A stretch of DNA of 64,000 bases from Phocoena phocoena (GCF_963924675.1 NC_089224.1:42203158-42267157); one strand, 5' to 3'; counted from the stretch's first letter, positions 49,156-61,751 are shown. The notes: generated by a model not told the origin, from the sequence alone. Made by a program: numbers and translations.

Positions 49156-50589
49156 ATGGTAGATTCTACTTATATTATTGACCAAACTTAAGCTTCTCCA
49201 TCCAAAGGGTTGAGAGTAGCAGTACTAGCTGGCACAGATACACAGGGATCTTCTTTGCGTAAAAATACAAAATCATCCTGCTTAAGACCCTGTATTCATG
49301 ATTAACAAGCATATTTTGGTACGATAGCAGCAAAATATGACTCTGTTTATACTAATTCCTTACGTAAAATAGTTCTTGTGTACTCTCTAAAATGCATTTT
49401 GATATTATGACAATCTCTAAGGATAATGGCACTTAAATAAATACTTGCTGTGACATTTAATGGGTGATAGACAAATGTCATCTTATTACTACATGCACAT
49501 GCACACATATACTTTACAGGGACTTGAATTGTTTAATTCAGGTTTGGCCTTTCTTACTATTACCGTTTCCTAAGTTAATATGTTTTAATTGTATGAGTGT
49601 CAGTGAGTCAACTGTTGATCTTTTTAGAAACTACCACACAATGGGGGGGATAACCTAAAAGCATGCATAATCTGTACATTCTACTTATATACAAACATGA
49701 CTGTTATTTTTTAACACAATTTAGGCAAACTGAGCCATGCCCTGGCTAATATCTAGTGAGCACTAATAACATACTTTGAAAATTGAAACACAAAAATGGC
49801 AGAGACGAAAGAAAAAATGATAGTCAACCAACACACGTTAAAATCTGAGGGAAAAAAATGGCAGCTTTCTCTGTTTTGTTGCATTTATTTAAAGAGAAAT
49901 GATGAGACTGCCCCATTAAAAACAGTAGAATGGAGCAGAAGAAAGGGGGCCAAGAAAGAAACTAGACCTGTCTACTGGAAGAAGAGGCTGAGAATAGCCT
50001 GCTGAAGTTATGGAAGTTGAAGAGTCTTGCCCAGCCAACAGGTGGCACTCTCTAAGACATGTGGCAGCAAGAGAGGAAGTTCTCGACAAAGAAATGAATG
50101 GCACAAGAATAAGTGAAGCAGGTGAAAGGCATCTTAAAAAATCCATCAGGAAGAAATTCTGGTTCCATCCTAGTGACCAGAGCTCAGAAGCAGAACTCAA
50201 GACCCTCAGTGTCAAAGAATGAGGATACTTAGTACCAGGGGTGGGATATCGAGATTAGAATCCAGAAAGGAAAACTGGAGCATAAGGTCATGATTAAAAA
50301 TAAGGCAACATCCCACGGAGTAGAGATAGGGTGCAAGGTCAGAGCAAGAGTACAAGAAAGGAAGTGTTTGATGCTGAAATTCAAAGAGGCAGTCTAAAGC
50401 TCTTTAAACTTTTCTTCTTCTGGTCAGGATGGGTCCTAGATGGGTATCAAATGGTCAGAGATAGGAAGGGTATGCAGACCAGGGATCCAGGATCAGTGTC
50501 TTACAAAGTTTTCTTAAATAGTCAAGTTAGGGTGGGTGGTAGGACAAGTGAGACAACTATAAAGCAATTTAGCACACATTTTTATTGTT
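49156..50589. other. Unique sequence
   Basis: Several short frames occur (49796-50005, 50010-50222, 50331-50591, and 49916-50215 on the minus strand), but none has a recognisable domain and both strands are similarly open. No clear repeat. Confidence 0.35.
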
Positions 50590-50765
50590 GAGCAGATAAG
50601 TTATAATTCTGACTTTGTCTCTCATTAACTGTATGTCCTCACACAAAGAAGTTACTTAACCTGAACATAAAAAGTACATACTTCATTTATAAAATGAGGA
50701 AAACAAGACTATCATTGTTTTGAAGATGAAATTGAGTTACATAATACATATAACCCTTTAGCACA
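50590..50765 (+). mobile_element. MIR SINE
   Basis: Sense core: 'ttataattctgactttgtct', 'gaagttacttaacctgaac', 'cttcatttataaaatgagg' and 'gatgaaattgagttacataa'. Old and diverged. Confidence 0.65.
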
Positions 50766-52359
50766 GTTGTACACAAGCAGTTACCTATAACTAGCCACAT
50801 TAGTATATGAGTACTTACTAAAAGTTAATCAGCACTTAGGCCCATACAAGGGTTCGTAAGGTTAGCTAAGAACCTGCTACAGAATTGCGTGTGGGCAACA
50901 TTAAATAGGAACCTTTTTAGGAAATTTAAACTAAGTTGAAGTTTTTATTAATTTTGTCCCAGCCATAACTTGTGTACATGGTAACTATAATAGTAAATAT
51001 GCTCTTCATCTTTTGAATTTCATGCATATTATTATTAAAAAATAAGTATCTGTCTCAAAACAATGCATTATAAATGTTAAGGTTTTGTTTGTGTTTTTTT
51101 TTTGTTTTTTTTTTTTACTATTACTCATTACGACTTGCTTTTGAACATTTGATAAATTATCTCTCTATGGTTAGTGGCTTCTGTACACCTTTCAGATGTT
51201 TCTAAATTAAAATAATAAGAAACAGTGGTTCTTAGACTGCCCATACAAATTTAGTTTTCCAGCATCATGAAAATGATGTGGATTTCAGATTCATCTCCAA
51301 ACTAAATATCACCTTGTAATTCTCATGTCTATATCATGGCAGTCTCCCTGGGAGCAGGTTAGCCAGGTTTTGCCATAACTTGCTAGAAAACATCTCTACT
51401 TTCACAACAAACGATTCTTAAAAATAAGTCTTTAAATGGAGAGAGAAAGCAGAGGAAGATATTGACTCTTTTTCCTTTGAAATACATCAGTTTTAAAATT
51501 TCAGCTGGCTTCCGTAATTAATATTATTATGAGTGCTTTTTATGAGAAAGATCATTCTTGGAAAAATGATCGAGTCATTTAAACCAGTAATAGTAATAAT
51601 ATACTTTCATAAGGATACATTTCTAATTATATTTCCTTTGTCTCTCAGCAGGCAGTAGTCTGTTCAGGCTATTCAGGGGAATTTCTAGGGTTCTGTATTC
51701 CAGTTTGGCAAATCCAACAATAAAATGCTTGATTCATTCATGACTAAATAATATAATTCCTGTAAATAATTTAGAAAAACGCTTAAAATAAAAAGGATTT
51801 ACCACTGAAATTCAGAGAGAGCTAAGATAAGCAAATGCTATCAAAAGAGGGGGTGAAGGTAAAAGGTGTTTAATTTACTGGGAAATATAAGATAAAAAAA
51901 TAATCTCAAACTTGCACCTTTACTCCTATATGTTCCTACATCAAGTAGATATTTTTATGAGCATGTATAAGTATTTTGGTGATTCTCATTTATAAAAGCT
52001 ACTCAGACTGACTTTTTATATTGGGTTTTTTTGTTTATCTTGGTAGTAAATCACCCTTTTAGATAAAACTTTCACTACCTATACATTTGAATATTACCAC
52101 TGGGAAAATACGGTACTTCTAGAAAAATATTATAATTTTAGATAAATATAATTATTTCATACATACACGTACATCTAATACTATAATTTTATAATAAAAA
52201 TGTTACTTTACTTTGGTGGGATTAGCATTTAATTATTTAATATAAATAAAATTAATTCTGTAATGAAAGATAAATGGTAAACATTTTTCCACACTTACTC
52301 TAATTTGTCAAAATATAAATTTCTAAAGTTCTAGTTGAAAAAAATTATAAACACAAGAT
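50766..52359. other. Unique sequence with candidate conserved block
   Basis: No gene. T-runs near 51095-51117. The stretch 51440-51840 is AT-rich, non-repetitive and contains clustered TAATTA/ATTA cores (see findings). Confidence 0.4.
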
Positions 52360-52545
52360 AAGGAAACAACACATATTAAGTGCGTAATATGTCTCTGAGC
52401 TTTACCTATCTTAAACCACTCAACCCTTAAAACATCACTGGTCAGGTTGATTTATTATGCATATTTTATAGATGAAGAAACCTAAATTTGAATTGGAAAT
52501 GCTACATGCTTAGAATTACAGTCAGTAGAGATGCTGGTATTATTA
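52360..52545 (-). mobile_element. MIR SINE
   Basis: Antisense order: 'catattaagtgcgtaatatg', 'taaaccactcaacccttaaa', 'catattttatagatgaagaa' and 'gaattacagtcagtagagat'. Confidence 0.6.
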
Positions 52546-53109
52546 AGAAACTGAATACAACCTGAAAAATGGATGCATTATTTCTATTTTTTGCAGATGC
52601 ATGCAGGTATGCATGGATAAACCACATGGGCCAGGACAAGAGTGTGGCTAGAAGTGCCCAGGGAACAAAATTGTAAGGGGAGCTTGCTCTCAGAGCTGTG
52701 AGAGTGCAGAGTCAGTCCTGGCAAGACCTGAATAGTGGAGGCTTCCTTAAATTGTGCATTCTAGACGCATCAATTGCCATAACCCAAAGAGTAGAACAAG
52801 CGTGTTGTCAAATCTTAGTTTGCATTTATTGATCTTTCTTCAGCATTTCTGACTCTGTTTTCCTTTTAGAAACCTTGGCCACTGGTACAGCCTTTTGATC
52901 AAAAACTTGCTTTCAAAAATCAGTTCTGAATATTTGCAATGGTACCTTTTTTTTCCTCTTTCAAAATGAAAGAACAGAGCATCAATTACCTGCAAATAAA
53001 ACAAATACCTTAAGCCTTTTCTCAATACTAGAAGTTGACCTTTACAGAAGCCAGAAGTTCATGGACAAAAGCAGAAAGGAAACTAACTTATGCTGAGGGC
53101 CTATTCAGA
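52546..53109. other. Unique sequence
   Basis: No gene or confident repeat seen. Confidence 0.4.
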
Positions 53110-53275
53110 GTCAAGCACTTTGCTCACCACTCAATAGATACCTGTTGAACATGTACAGTGTGGTAAGCATTATCCTAGACACTACAGATAAATCAGTGAC
53201 AAAACAGATAAACATTTCTGACCTAAATAGAGTGTACATTCCAGTAGGGGAGATAGAGACAATAAATGAGTAAAT
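53110..53275 (-). mobile_element. L2 3' fragment
   Basis: Antisense L2 3' end: 'ctgttgaacatgtacagtgt', 'gcattatcctagacactaca', 'gagtgtacattccagtaggg', then a gacaataaatgag tail. Probably the 3' part of the same copy as 53940-54445. Confidence 0.65.
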
Positions 53276-53939
53276 TATCTAGGTTAGAGTACACTGCTAT
53301 CCTTAGACTCCCCAAACCACTGGGCACTATTAAGAAGCCTCCACTGCAGTGCTTCTCAGGAAACACCCTCCTTACAGGGCAAGCAGTTTACAGGTCTAAG
53401 GGGCTGGCTCATCAGGAACCCAGGCATTCCCCCCACCCATCATGATTCTTGTACTCAGACCCCATAATTCCCGGTTCAAAAGGCACCAATCTCATGCCCA
53501 GAGAGTTCTCCCTGTGCGTGCACCTGTAGACCAAGGAGCCAAGGGTTCCTGTGTACAGCAGGTACGCTCAAAGCTTTGACCTGCTGTATGGGAAGAACAT
53601 AGGGGTTCTCATGGTGAGGAATGGGGCCTGAAGAGGGACAATACAGGGTTCAAAATTTGAGCTAGAAACTGGAACACTAAGGAGCCTGGTAATTTAAATG
53701 CAAAACTAGACTTCAAGGTTGCTGTGAAGCTAAATTTATCAAGGCGGACAAATAAAACACATTTCATTTAATATGTGTTACCTTGATTTAAAACAGTTAA
53801 ATATTTATATTTACAGTATGTGGGTCACCATTTGTACCCTTGACCCAGGCCTGGCAATCATTAAACGTAGACCAGTTAGAAAAAATAAATGTCATAGAAA
53901 AATAATGCAAGAGTGAAGGAAATTAGGTTTAAAATATGG
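53276..53939. other. Unassigned sequence between two L2 parts
   Basis: About 660 bp that does not look like L2, with locally higher GC (53330-53650). If the L2 pieces on both sides are one copy, this would be an insertion; I recognise no family and no target-site duplication. Confidence 0.3.
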
Positions 53940-54445
53940 AATGGGATTGCAATTTTAAACAGAATGCTCAGAAAAACATTCACTGATAAGGGGATAGTGG
54001 AGCAGAGACCTGGAAGACATAAGAGAGTTAATCATGCAGTTATATGGAGGAAGGGCATCCCAGCCAGAGAGAAAAGCTTCCCTAACTAAGAGAGGAGTGT
54101 AACTGGAGAGCTTGAGGTTTGAGGAATAACAATCAAGCCAGTGTCTATGGAATAGATGAGGTGAAGGATGGATAGTAGGAGACATGGTCAGAGACATGGG
54201 AGACAGGCACAGCATCATGCCATTTTAAACACTCTGGCTTGTGTCTTCCAGAGATAAGGAGCATTTGGAAGGTTTGAAACACAGGAATGACTGAAATCTG
54301 ACTTATTTTGAAGGATCATTCAGGCTATTTTAAAGATAATTCAACACTATGCATTGAAAATAAGATTTAGTGGGTAATGATGGGAGATGGGCAGCCAGTT
54401 AAGACGTTATTGCAGACAAAAAATTATGATGACTAAAATTTGGAT
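53940..54445 (-). mobile_element. L2 fragment
   Basis: Antisense L2 order: 'gatagtggagcagagacctg', 'ggaagggcatcccagccaga', 'catcatgccattttaaacac', 'gaatgactgaaatctgactt' and 'aaggatcattcaggctattt'. Old copy without ORF. Confidence 0.6.
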
Positions 54446-55009
54446 GCTAGCAGTAGAATAAGACAGAAGTGCTTATATTCTGGATTCTGGATACACTCTG
54501 CACTTTCGAAGCAAGGAAACTGAAGCTCCTTTCCAAACCAAAACCCTGAAAAGAATCTATGATTGCATATCACTTACAAGTCCTACTGATTTACTGAAAA
54601 AGTGGTATAGTTATACAACAAATTAAAATGGTTATCATATATGATTCGCTACAAGTATGAAATTTTAAGTATATTAGTAGGGAAGTTTCAGTGTATGTAA
54701 TATATAAATTTTAAGATGTGTACAATGATTTGCCCAAGATGTACATTATCCTGCCAGTACACTGGCCTACTTAGGTATCAATGTAATCAACACTAGAAAA
54801 AAAAATAAGTTTAATTTATTTCAGGAGTCATGTTGTTTGTTCATTTATATAATATACTGCAATGAAAAGAAAGGCACTAGGATGGAACAGATTTAAATTA
54901 TGATCAGAGCTTTAAAATATTTTAAAAAGCACTAATTCTTTAGACAGAGAAATGATAAGTTGGCCACAAACAATTTTGTAAAAAAAAAAAATAGTTATTT
55001 TCAGTATAA
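54446..55009. other. Unique sequence
   Basis: No gene or confident repeat seen. Confidence 0.4.
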
Positions 55010-55585
55010 ATACTATGATAGGCAGAATAATGACCCCCCCAAAAAATGTTCTCATCCTAATCCCTTGAACCTATGAATATTTTACATCACATGGTAAAGG
55101 AAAATCAAAGTTACAAATGAAGTTAAGGTTAACTTTATGGAATCAGCCAAAGGTAAGACAGGATCGTATTTCGGATTATCCAGGTGGGTCCAATGTAATC
55201 ACAAGGTCCTTATATGATGGAGGCAGAGGCACGGGAATCCGTGCCAGAGAATATGTGATAATGAAGCAAGATTGGAGTGATTTAATATGATGTGATATGA
55301 GCATTCAACCTGCATTCCTGGTTTGAAGATGGAAGAGGGCCATGAGCCACAGAAGGTGAGGACCTCTAGAAGCAGGAAAATTTTTAAAAAACAAAAAATA
55401 AAAGAGCAAATTATCCCCCTAGATCCTTCAGAAATGAATGCAGTCCTGCCAACACCTTGATTTGAGCCCAGTGAGACCCATTTTGGATTTCTTACCTCCA
55501 GAACTGTAAAATGATGAATTAGTGTTGTGTTAAGCCACCAGGTTTGCAGTAATTTGTTATAGCAGCCATAGAAAACTAGTAAAAA
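55010..55585 (+). mobile_element. MaLR (MLT1-like) solitary LTR
   Basis: A well preserved order of phrases: 'ggcagaataatgaccccc', 'ctaatcccttgaacctatga', 'gattatccaggtgggtccaa', 'gtaatcacaaggtccttata', 'gatggaagagggccatgagc', 'cagtgagacccattttggat', 'gttaagccaccaggtttgca' and an end in 'agcagccatagaaaactag'. This fits an ERVL-MaLR type LTR with no internal sequence left. LTRs carry promoter and polyadenylation sites, but none is evidently intact here. The family name is by recognition and not certain. Confidence 0.65.
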
Positions 55586-56583
55586 TATGAATCTAGTGTG
55601 TATCGGATTGATCTATGGTTACAATTATAACTATTTTAGCTGAAACTTTTGAAAAGATTTTATTCTTGATAAATGGGTTGGGCAAAAGAAACACAATATA
55701 CTTTCTAGCAATGGGAGATTACAAAATATCCTGTTGATTTGTCCTCACTTCTGACTAGTAAAAATGCCTCTACCCCGCACCCCTTCTATCACACCCCCAT
55801 GAAAAAAGAAACTAATTTGAACACATGTAATCACAACTCTGCTCTCATATATATTTCAGGTTTAAATTTTATGTAATCTGTGTGGATGTAAGAAATTAAT
55901 CTAAAATGGTCTTGAGTTGGAATTGTGCTTTGCAGAAACAAATGAAGACCTTTCTCCTAAGAAAGTATCTTCATTTGAGGCCCCTCAGAATAGCCTCATA
56001 TTATATTAAAATGAATACAACCACAAAACTTAAAACAGATGTGGAAAGCTACCAATATGAAAAGCCAGCAAGAACAAACATAGAATTAAATCCAAACTAC
56101 TTCACACCTGGAATTGTCAACTACAAAGTATAAGTATATATAAATAGAGACATAATTTAGGAAAACAAAAATTCAATCAAGGATCCAAGATTATAAAAAT
56201 GCTCTAGGAAAGTTTCAAAGAACAAAAGAAAAGTTCAAAAAGGAAAATCATAATTATAGACTATAAAAATCCAATAATAAGACAAAACAGCATACTGAGC
56301 AAAGCTGAACAGACAATGAAGAAAACAAAGTTAAGAAAAAAAATTTGAAGAGGTCAAAGAGAAAAGGCAGATTACGAATCAAGGAACCAGTTATGCTGAC
56401 AGTGGATTGTTCAAGATTATTAATAGAAGCCAGAAGATGATGGGGTGCTTTGTAAAAGTTCTGAGAAATAATAACTATCAACTTTGAACTATGTGTTAAA
56501 CTAAATGATCATTTTCACATAAGAAAACATTGTCACCAATAGATCTGCAATTTAAAACAAAAGAAAACAAAACAACTACTGAT
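55586..56583. other. Unique sequence
   Basis: The frame at 55906-56133 has no known motif. No repeat recognised. Confidence 0.4.
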
Positions 56584-56595
56584 AAACTCAGTATA

Positions 56596-56800
56596 GGGCT
56601 TCCCTGGTGGCGCAGTGGTTGAGAGTTCACCTGCCGATGCAGGGGACATGGATTCGTGCCCCGGTCCGGGAAGATCCCACATGCCGCGGAGTGGCTAGGC
56701 CCGTGAGCCATGGCTACTGAGCCTGCACATCCGGAGCCTGTGCTCCGTGACGGGAGAGGCCACAACAGTGAGAGGCCCGCGTACCGCAAAAAAAAACCCA
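56596..56800 (+). mobile_element. CHR SINE
   Basis: A full copy with a short A-run and exact target-site duplications aaactcagtata at 56584-56595 and 56801-56812. The 101-codon minus frame (56496-56801) is the SINE read backwards. Confidence 0.95.
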
Positions 56801-56812
56801 AAACTCAGTATA

Positions 56813-57934
56813 CTTGATAAATCAGGATTTGGAGTAAAATTAATGGTATGCAAAGGAGCTTAAACCTGTATTTGTTATATGTTATCAAACTAGTTGGATC
56901 ATCAATGACTATCTTGCAATGCTCTGTAGATCTTTATGTCTGAGAGACCTCATCATATTTTAAAAAGTGATTGTAATATGAGAAAATGGACAATAAAAAC
57001 ACAGTGTCTTATTAATGACAATTTAAGAATACTCTCTAAGAATTTAAAGGAAGAAAAAAATGCGAAAATATAATGTTAAATTGAGTGGTACAGTTTCAAT
57101 TGATACTTAGCATTTGGAGTATTGAAAGTAAATAAATGAAAAACAAGCAAAGGCACAACAGAATAATTAACTGAGTTGAAAACCACAGTCTTATAAAACA
57201 CTAGTAGGCAAAAATTTAAGGAAGATATTCGGAACTATAAGTGAGGTTGATGTAATTGATATATTAGTACCTGCAGATTTATTAATACCAATCTTAACAC
57301 CTAATAAATGTACACTCTAACTTACATTTTGTATTTTAAAAACCCCTCATAATCCATCCATCTACTTATCTATCACTGCATATATACATGATATGTACAA
57401 ATATATATTTATATATTATAAACAAATATTATATACAAATTCATATATATTTATTTATTCATTGATTTAATATTGTATTGCCCATATAATAAGGAAACTA
57501 TTCAGAGGACAAAAACGAAGTGAATGCAAGAATTGAACGGGTAAAATTAAAGTTGAACCTTCTGGCTAACCTAAGAGTATCTTTTATTCCCTGGTAGCCT
57601 TTAGCTTTTTTCCCCTTGATTTTGCAAGACCCAGTGGACCAAACACAAAATCAGGGCCCACCCTAATGGGGTTACCCTACATAAAGCCAAGACTCCATAA
57701 AATGTGAACTAAGAAAAAACAAAAACAATCCTATAGAAGAGGGTAGCATGGAAACTTACAGACTTTGACATTGGGTAGAAGAAAACAATTAATCTAACAA
57801 GAAATTTTTAACTACAAGTAGGCTTTGTGCAGCATTGTGTCCCACAGTCAAACTCAGGATGAAAATTACCCCTTAGCATCTGGTAGAAATAAACACAAAT
57901 CCTCTCTGCAACAAATATACCTTAAACTAAGGTC
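56813..57934. other. AT-rich unique sequence
   Basis: No gene. ATATAT-rich simple parts at about 57380-57460. Nothing else recognised. Confidence 0.4.
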
Positions 57935-58715
57935 TCAATTCTCACACCTGTCAAAATGGCTATCACCAAGAAGAACATGAATAACAAGTGTTGGCAAGGA
58001 TGTGGAGAAAAAGGAACCCTTGTACACTGTTGGTGAGAATGTAAGTTGGTGCGGCCATTGTGGAAAACAGTATGGAGGTTTCTCAAAAAACTAAAAACAG
58101 AACTACCATATAACCCAGCAATTCCAGTCCTGGGTAGTTATCCAAAAAACAAAACAAAACACTAATTTGGAAAGATACATGCACCCAGATGTCAATAGCA
58201 GCATTATTTACAATTGCCAAGATATGGAAGGAAACTAAGTGTCTATCAACAGATGAATGGATACAGAACATGTGAGATATCCACACACACACACACACAC
58301 ACACAAAATGGAATCATGGAATACTACTCAGCCATAAAAAATGAAATTCTGCCATTTGCAGTAACATGGGTGGACTTGGAGGGCATTATGCTAAGTGAAA
58401 TAAGTCAAACAGAGAAAGAGAAATACCGTATGATATCACTTAATATGTGGAATCTAAAGAAATACAACTACATAATGAATATAACAAAAAAGAAGTAGAC
58501 TCATAGATATAGAGAACAAACTAGTGGTTTGTGGGGAGAGGGGAGGGGGAGGGGCAATATAGGAGCTGGTGAGTGTGACATACAAACTACTGGGTATAAG
58601 ATAGGCTCGAGGATGGATTGTAAAACATGGGGAATAGAGCCAATGTTTTGTAATAACTGTAAATGGAAAGTAACCTTTAAAAACTGTATAAAAATTTTAA
58701 AAAACTTTTTTTAAA
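57935..58715 (+). mobile_element. L1, 5'-truncated 3' end
   Basis: Sense L1 from the last part of ORF2 to the 3' UTR and a short A/T-rich tail. ORF2 phrases are clear in the DNA: 'caagtgttggcaaggatgtg', 'ccattgtggaaaacagtatg', 'gaatactactcagccataaa' and 'gtaacatgggtggacttgga'. An AC tract of about 24 bases interrupts ORF2 at 58282-58305. It is less decayed than the neighbouring old L1s. The 94-codon frame 58214-58498 is the ORF2 C-terminal part, with no catalytic residue. Confidence 0.85.
58282..58305. repeat. (CA)n microsatellite in L1 ORF2
   Basis: About 12 CA units at the place where related copies have a TATACAC stretch. Likely to vary in length. Confidence 0.95.
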
Positions 58716-60289
58716 TTCTACAGAAAAAAAAATTCTAAGAAGAAATGAACTCATAGTCAAAAACCACAAAACAGCTGAGGACACAAAGTACCATGTGGAT
58801 GAGCCAGTAGAAATAAGAGGTGGTCTTTCAAAGACTTCAAGGAAAGGGGTCAGAATAAAAAAACAAGAAAGGCTGTCTAATCTCTGGTGGAGTTTTCTTT
58901 CAGTATAGAAATGGTGTAATATTAGTGAGGGTAACTTCATAAAGTTTATCTAGATTTACGTTTTTTGATTCTAAAGTTACATTAAGTTGAATGTTGTAAT
59001 CTTCTTAAATATGTTTAATGTAGTAGATTTAAAGGTCTGGAGGAGATATAGGAGAATGTGGGAATTATCTCTCATGTGTAATTCTCATTCCTTTGAAAAT
59101 TCAGCAGTCTGTCCCCTTAAAGATATAATGTTACAGCTCTAGGACTTTGTATCTCCAATTCACGATCAAGGATTTGAGGTGATGCTGTCTTGTTAGGAAG
59201 GGAACCTCGAGGAGTCCAGATCAATTTTATCATGAGCACATTACTTTTCGTTGCAAGATAATCAAGTGAGCATAGCCTAGGTCCCATTTCCTAGCTAGAT
59301 AATTGCCAGATAACTTTGCAATATGAAAAACAAAAAAAGGATATAATTTTAATGAGTGCTAGATAATTTTACAATATGACAAAAAAAAGATATAATTTTG
59401 ATCATTAGTCTGGCACCTTTCCAATTAACATTCACATTTTCCCTTCCAAAGGCTGCTCCCCATATACACACATGAAAACTGGGAATAGGTGGGAGTAGTA
59501 GTTGCTGCTGGTGCTCTGCACAGACCCCTCTATTGGGACAGTGCATCTAACTCCCAACTTCTGTGACTGTTGTCTACTAATGGCCCATAGTTTCCCCTTT
59601 CTGAGAATGGCCCAGGACCTAGAGGAGCCACTTACCAAGAAATGCCTAGGAAGTTATACCCTCTCACAAGAGGCAGTAACAGCCAACGGCTGATTGAGTT
59701 GGAAGTACAAAGAGTTGGCCCCTTGCCTCAAGGTATGACGATTTTGTGGTGGTATTTATTTTGCAGAGCTCTTTATGAACTTTAGCAAAATCCATACCTT
59801 TGCCTGGCTGCTTTCCTTAACCTGTTTCCTTCACCCTATTACAGGTTTCACCTGTGAGCCCTCCGTCATTAATGACTTGCACAAGAATCATCATCTCAGA
59901 CTCTGTATCTAGGAAACCCAAGCTAAGAAAACATATTATGTTAAAATTGTTGTAGACTCTTTGTTATGTTAAACTGTATGCTTCCAAACATTTGGGAGCT
60001 ACTCATGTTAGTACTCACAACATAGGCTATTACTTGTTCTTCCTCCCTCTGGGACACTCCTTTAAGCTACGTAGATACAATACTTGTCATGAGTGTATGT
60101 TTGTGTGTTAAAAAAAATCTGTATGTAAATATGTTTATAAATATGCATTAATAAACCACGTATATTAATCTTTGAGTAACCTTCTAATGAAATTATCTAG
60201 CATATTTGGACATTCCCAGGCAATATTATTTACTTTCTACCAAAATAGAATAGGCCGCTTTGAAACTTTAAGGCAAAACTCAATAACAG
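58716..60289. other. Unique sequence
   Basis: No gene. It contains the 53-bp tandem duplication at 59304-59403. Frames at 58677-58940 and 59349-59693 have no recognised motif. Confidence 0.4.
59304..59403. repeat. Diverged tandem duplication, 53-bp period
   Basis: Unit 1 starts at 59304 (tgccagataactttgcaata) and unit 2 at 59357 (tgctagataattttacaata). Both continue with atga, an A-run and gatataatttt. About 85% alike by eye. Confidence 0.85.
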
Positions 60290-60328
60290 GTGTGTGTGTG
60301 TGTGTGTGGGTGTGTGTGTGTGTGTGTA
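60290..60328. repeat. (GT)n microsatellite
   Basis: About 18 GT units with one GGGT interruption at about 60308. Confidence 0.95.
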
Positions 60329-60771
60329 CTATCTTCAGCTAAAGATTGGCTGTTCAGAGAAAAAGGTATCCTGAGCTGTTTCAAAATGTTGCTATTTCTA
60401 CAGCTCATCATGTGAAGAAATCATGTATTAGAAGAGGCATAATTAGAATAAAAACACAAAACAAAGATTTTTTTCATAAATTTGAGGCAATAGTAGAATA
60501 AACATTTTCATAAGGAGATATGTTTAAGTAGAAATTTCCTCAGTTACAATGAACCATACCATGAAAGAATTAAAGATTATTTATTTTTAAAATAAACCTC
60601 CATTTTTTCCCTATTTCTTCCTTTGAAAGTTCTTGGACTTTATTTACACTGCTTTTGTAACTCTAAAAATGACTGCACCAGTTCTTTTTAACCATTTCAC
60701 CTGATTTTGATGTCCAAGAAAGCACTGTCTTAATTAAAGCTCCCCTGTGCATTTGTCAAATAGTGAGGCTG
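60329..60771. other. Unique sequence just left of L1-D
   Basis: No gene. The last 150 bases (60610-60770) are single-copy in texture and include TTAATTAAAG at 60730-60739. Confidence 0.35.
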
Positions 60772-60963
60772 GAGGCGGAGTCAAGATGGCGGTGTGGGAA
60801 GACAGGGAGTTAGCGTCTCCCCACAACTAGGATGCCTGCCGCTGCTGGTGGGGACTCTGACGCCCAAGGAGATGGGAGGAACCCCAGAGCGAACCAGTGG
60901 GACATAGGGGGACTGAGGGGCAGGTGGAGTGGTAGCCAGACAGGATCAGTGCCCCTGAGGCTG

Positions 60964-61450
60964 GGGAGATCAGGAGAGGCAGGTGGGAGGGACTCTCCAG
61001 AAAGAGTGGGAGAGGAGTGGAGGGCGCAGGCTGGGGAGCCTGCTAAGCTCCCAAGCCAGTCCCCCTCCTCAAAGCCCCATCCAGGCCACATGGGTCCTGG
61101 GGGTATAGGCAGGAAGCTGGAGAGATCAGGAGAGGCAGGCGGGAGGGGTCCTGCAGTAGGAATAGGAGAGTAGCAGAGGGCATTTGCCCCACCCACTAAG
61201 GTTGGGGGAGCCAGCTGAGCTCCCAGGCCAATCCCCTGCCCTCCAAAGCCCCCTCCAGGTCACATGGGTCCTGGGGGGCATAGGAAGGAGGCCAAGGGGA
61301 GAAAAGGAGAGGCAGACGGGAGGGGCCCTCCCAGACCCCAGAAGAGAGGAGCAGGAGAGGAGAGGAGGGCGTTTGCCCACCCACTAGAGCCCAGGAAGCC
61401 TGCTGGGCTCCCAGGTGAGGTCCCCTGCCCTCTGAGACCAGGGGTGGGGG
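60964..61450 (+). repeat. Tandem units in L1-D 5' UTR (about 155-177 bp period)
   Basis: Three diverged copies start at about 60964, 61120 and 61297. Each contains a ggagaggcag(g/a)(t/c)ggga phrase (60973, 61129, 61306), then a gagctcccaggc-like phrase. The phrase cacatgggtcctggggg occurs at 61087 and 61261. Copy-to-copy similarity is clear, but indels are frequent. Confidence 0.8.
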
Positions 61451-61751
61451 GCACACCTGGGCCCCATCTGTTCCTTGAGCCTAAGCTCCACCGCCACACA
61501 GCCCCCAGGGCCTTTTCCAGCCCTGTGGGACCAAGGATAGGCCCCGCCCACCACCCAAACCTCACCCTTGCTTAGGTGCCGCCCTCCACAGCCAAGGCCT
61601 TCCCCCCCTTCTTTTTTTCTTTTCCCTCCTCCTCTTTTTTATTATTGTGGTACTGATGTACCTTCTGGCTGTTGATTCATCTATATTTTTATCTTTACAT
61701 TCTTCCTAACATATCTGTTAGTTTCCTAGTCTAATTTAATTTTTAATTTGT

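Noticed and set aside
49796..50591. A run of short plus-strand frames
   Set aside because: None has a domain, and the minus strand is equally open at 49916-50215. Probably chance.
60810..61575. Several overlapping frames of 67-128 codons on both strands
   Set aside because: They lie in the GC-rich L1 5' UTR, where stops are rare; Pro/Gly/Arg-rich content and presence on both strands show no coding selection.
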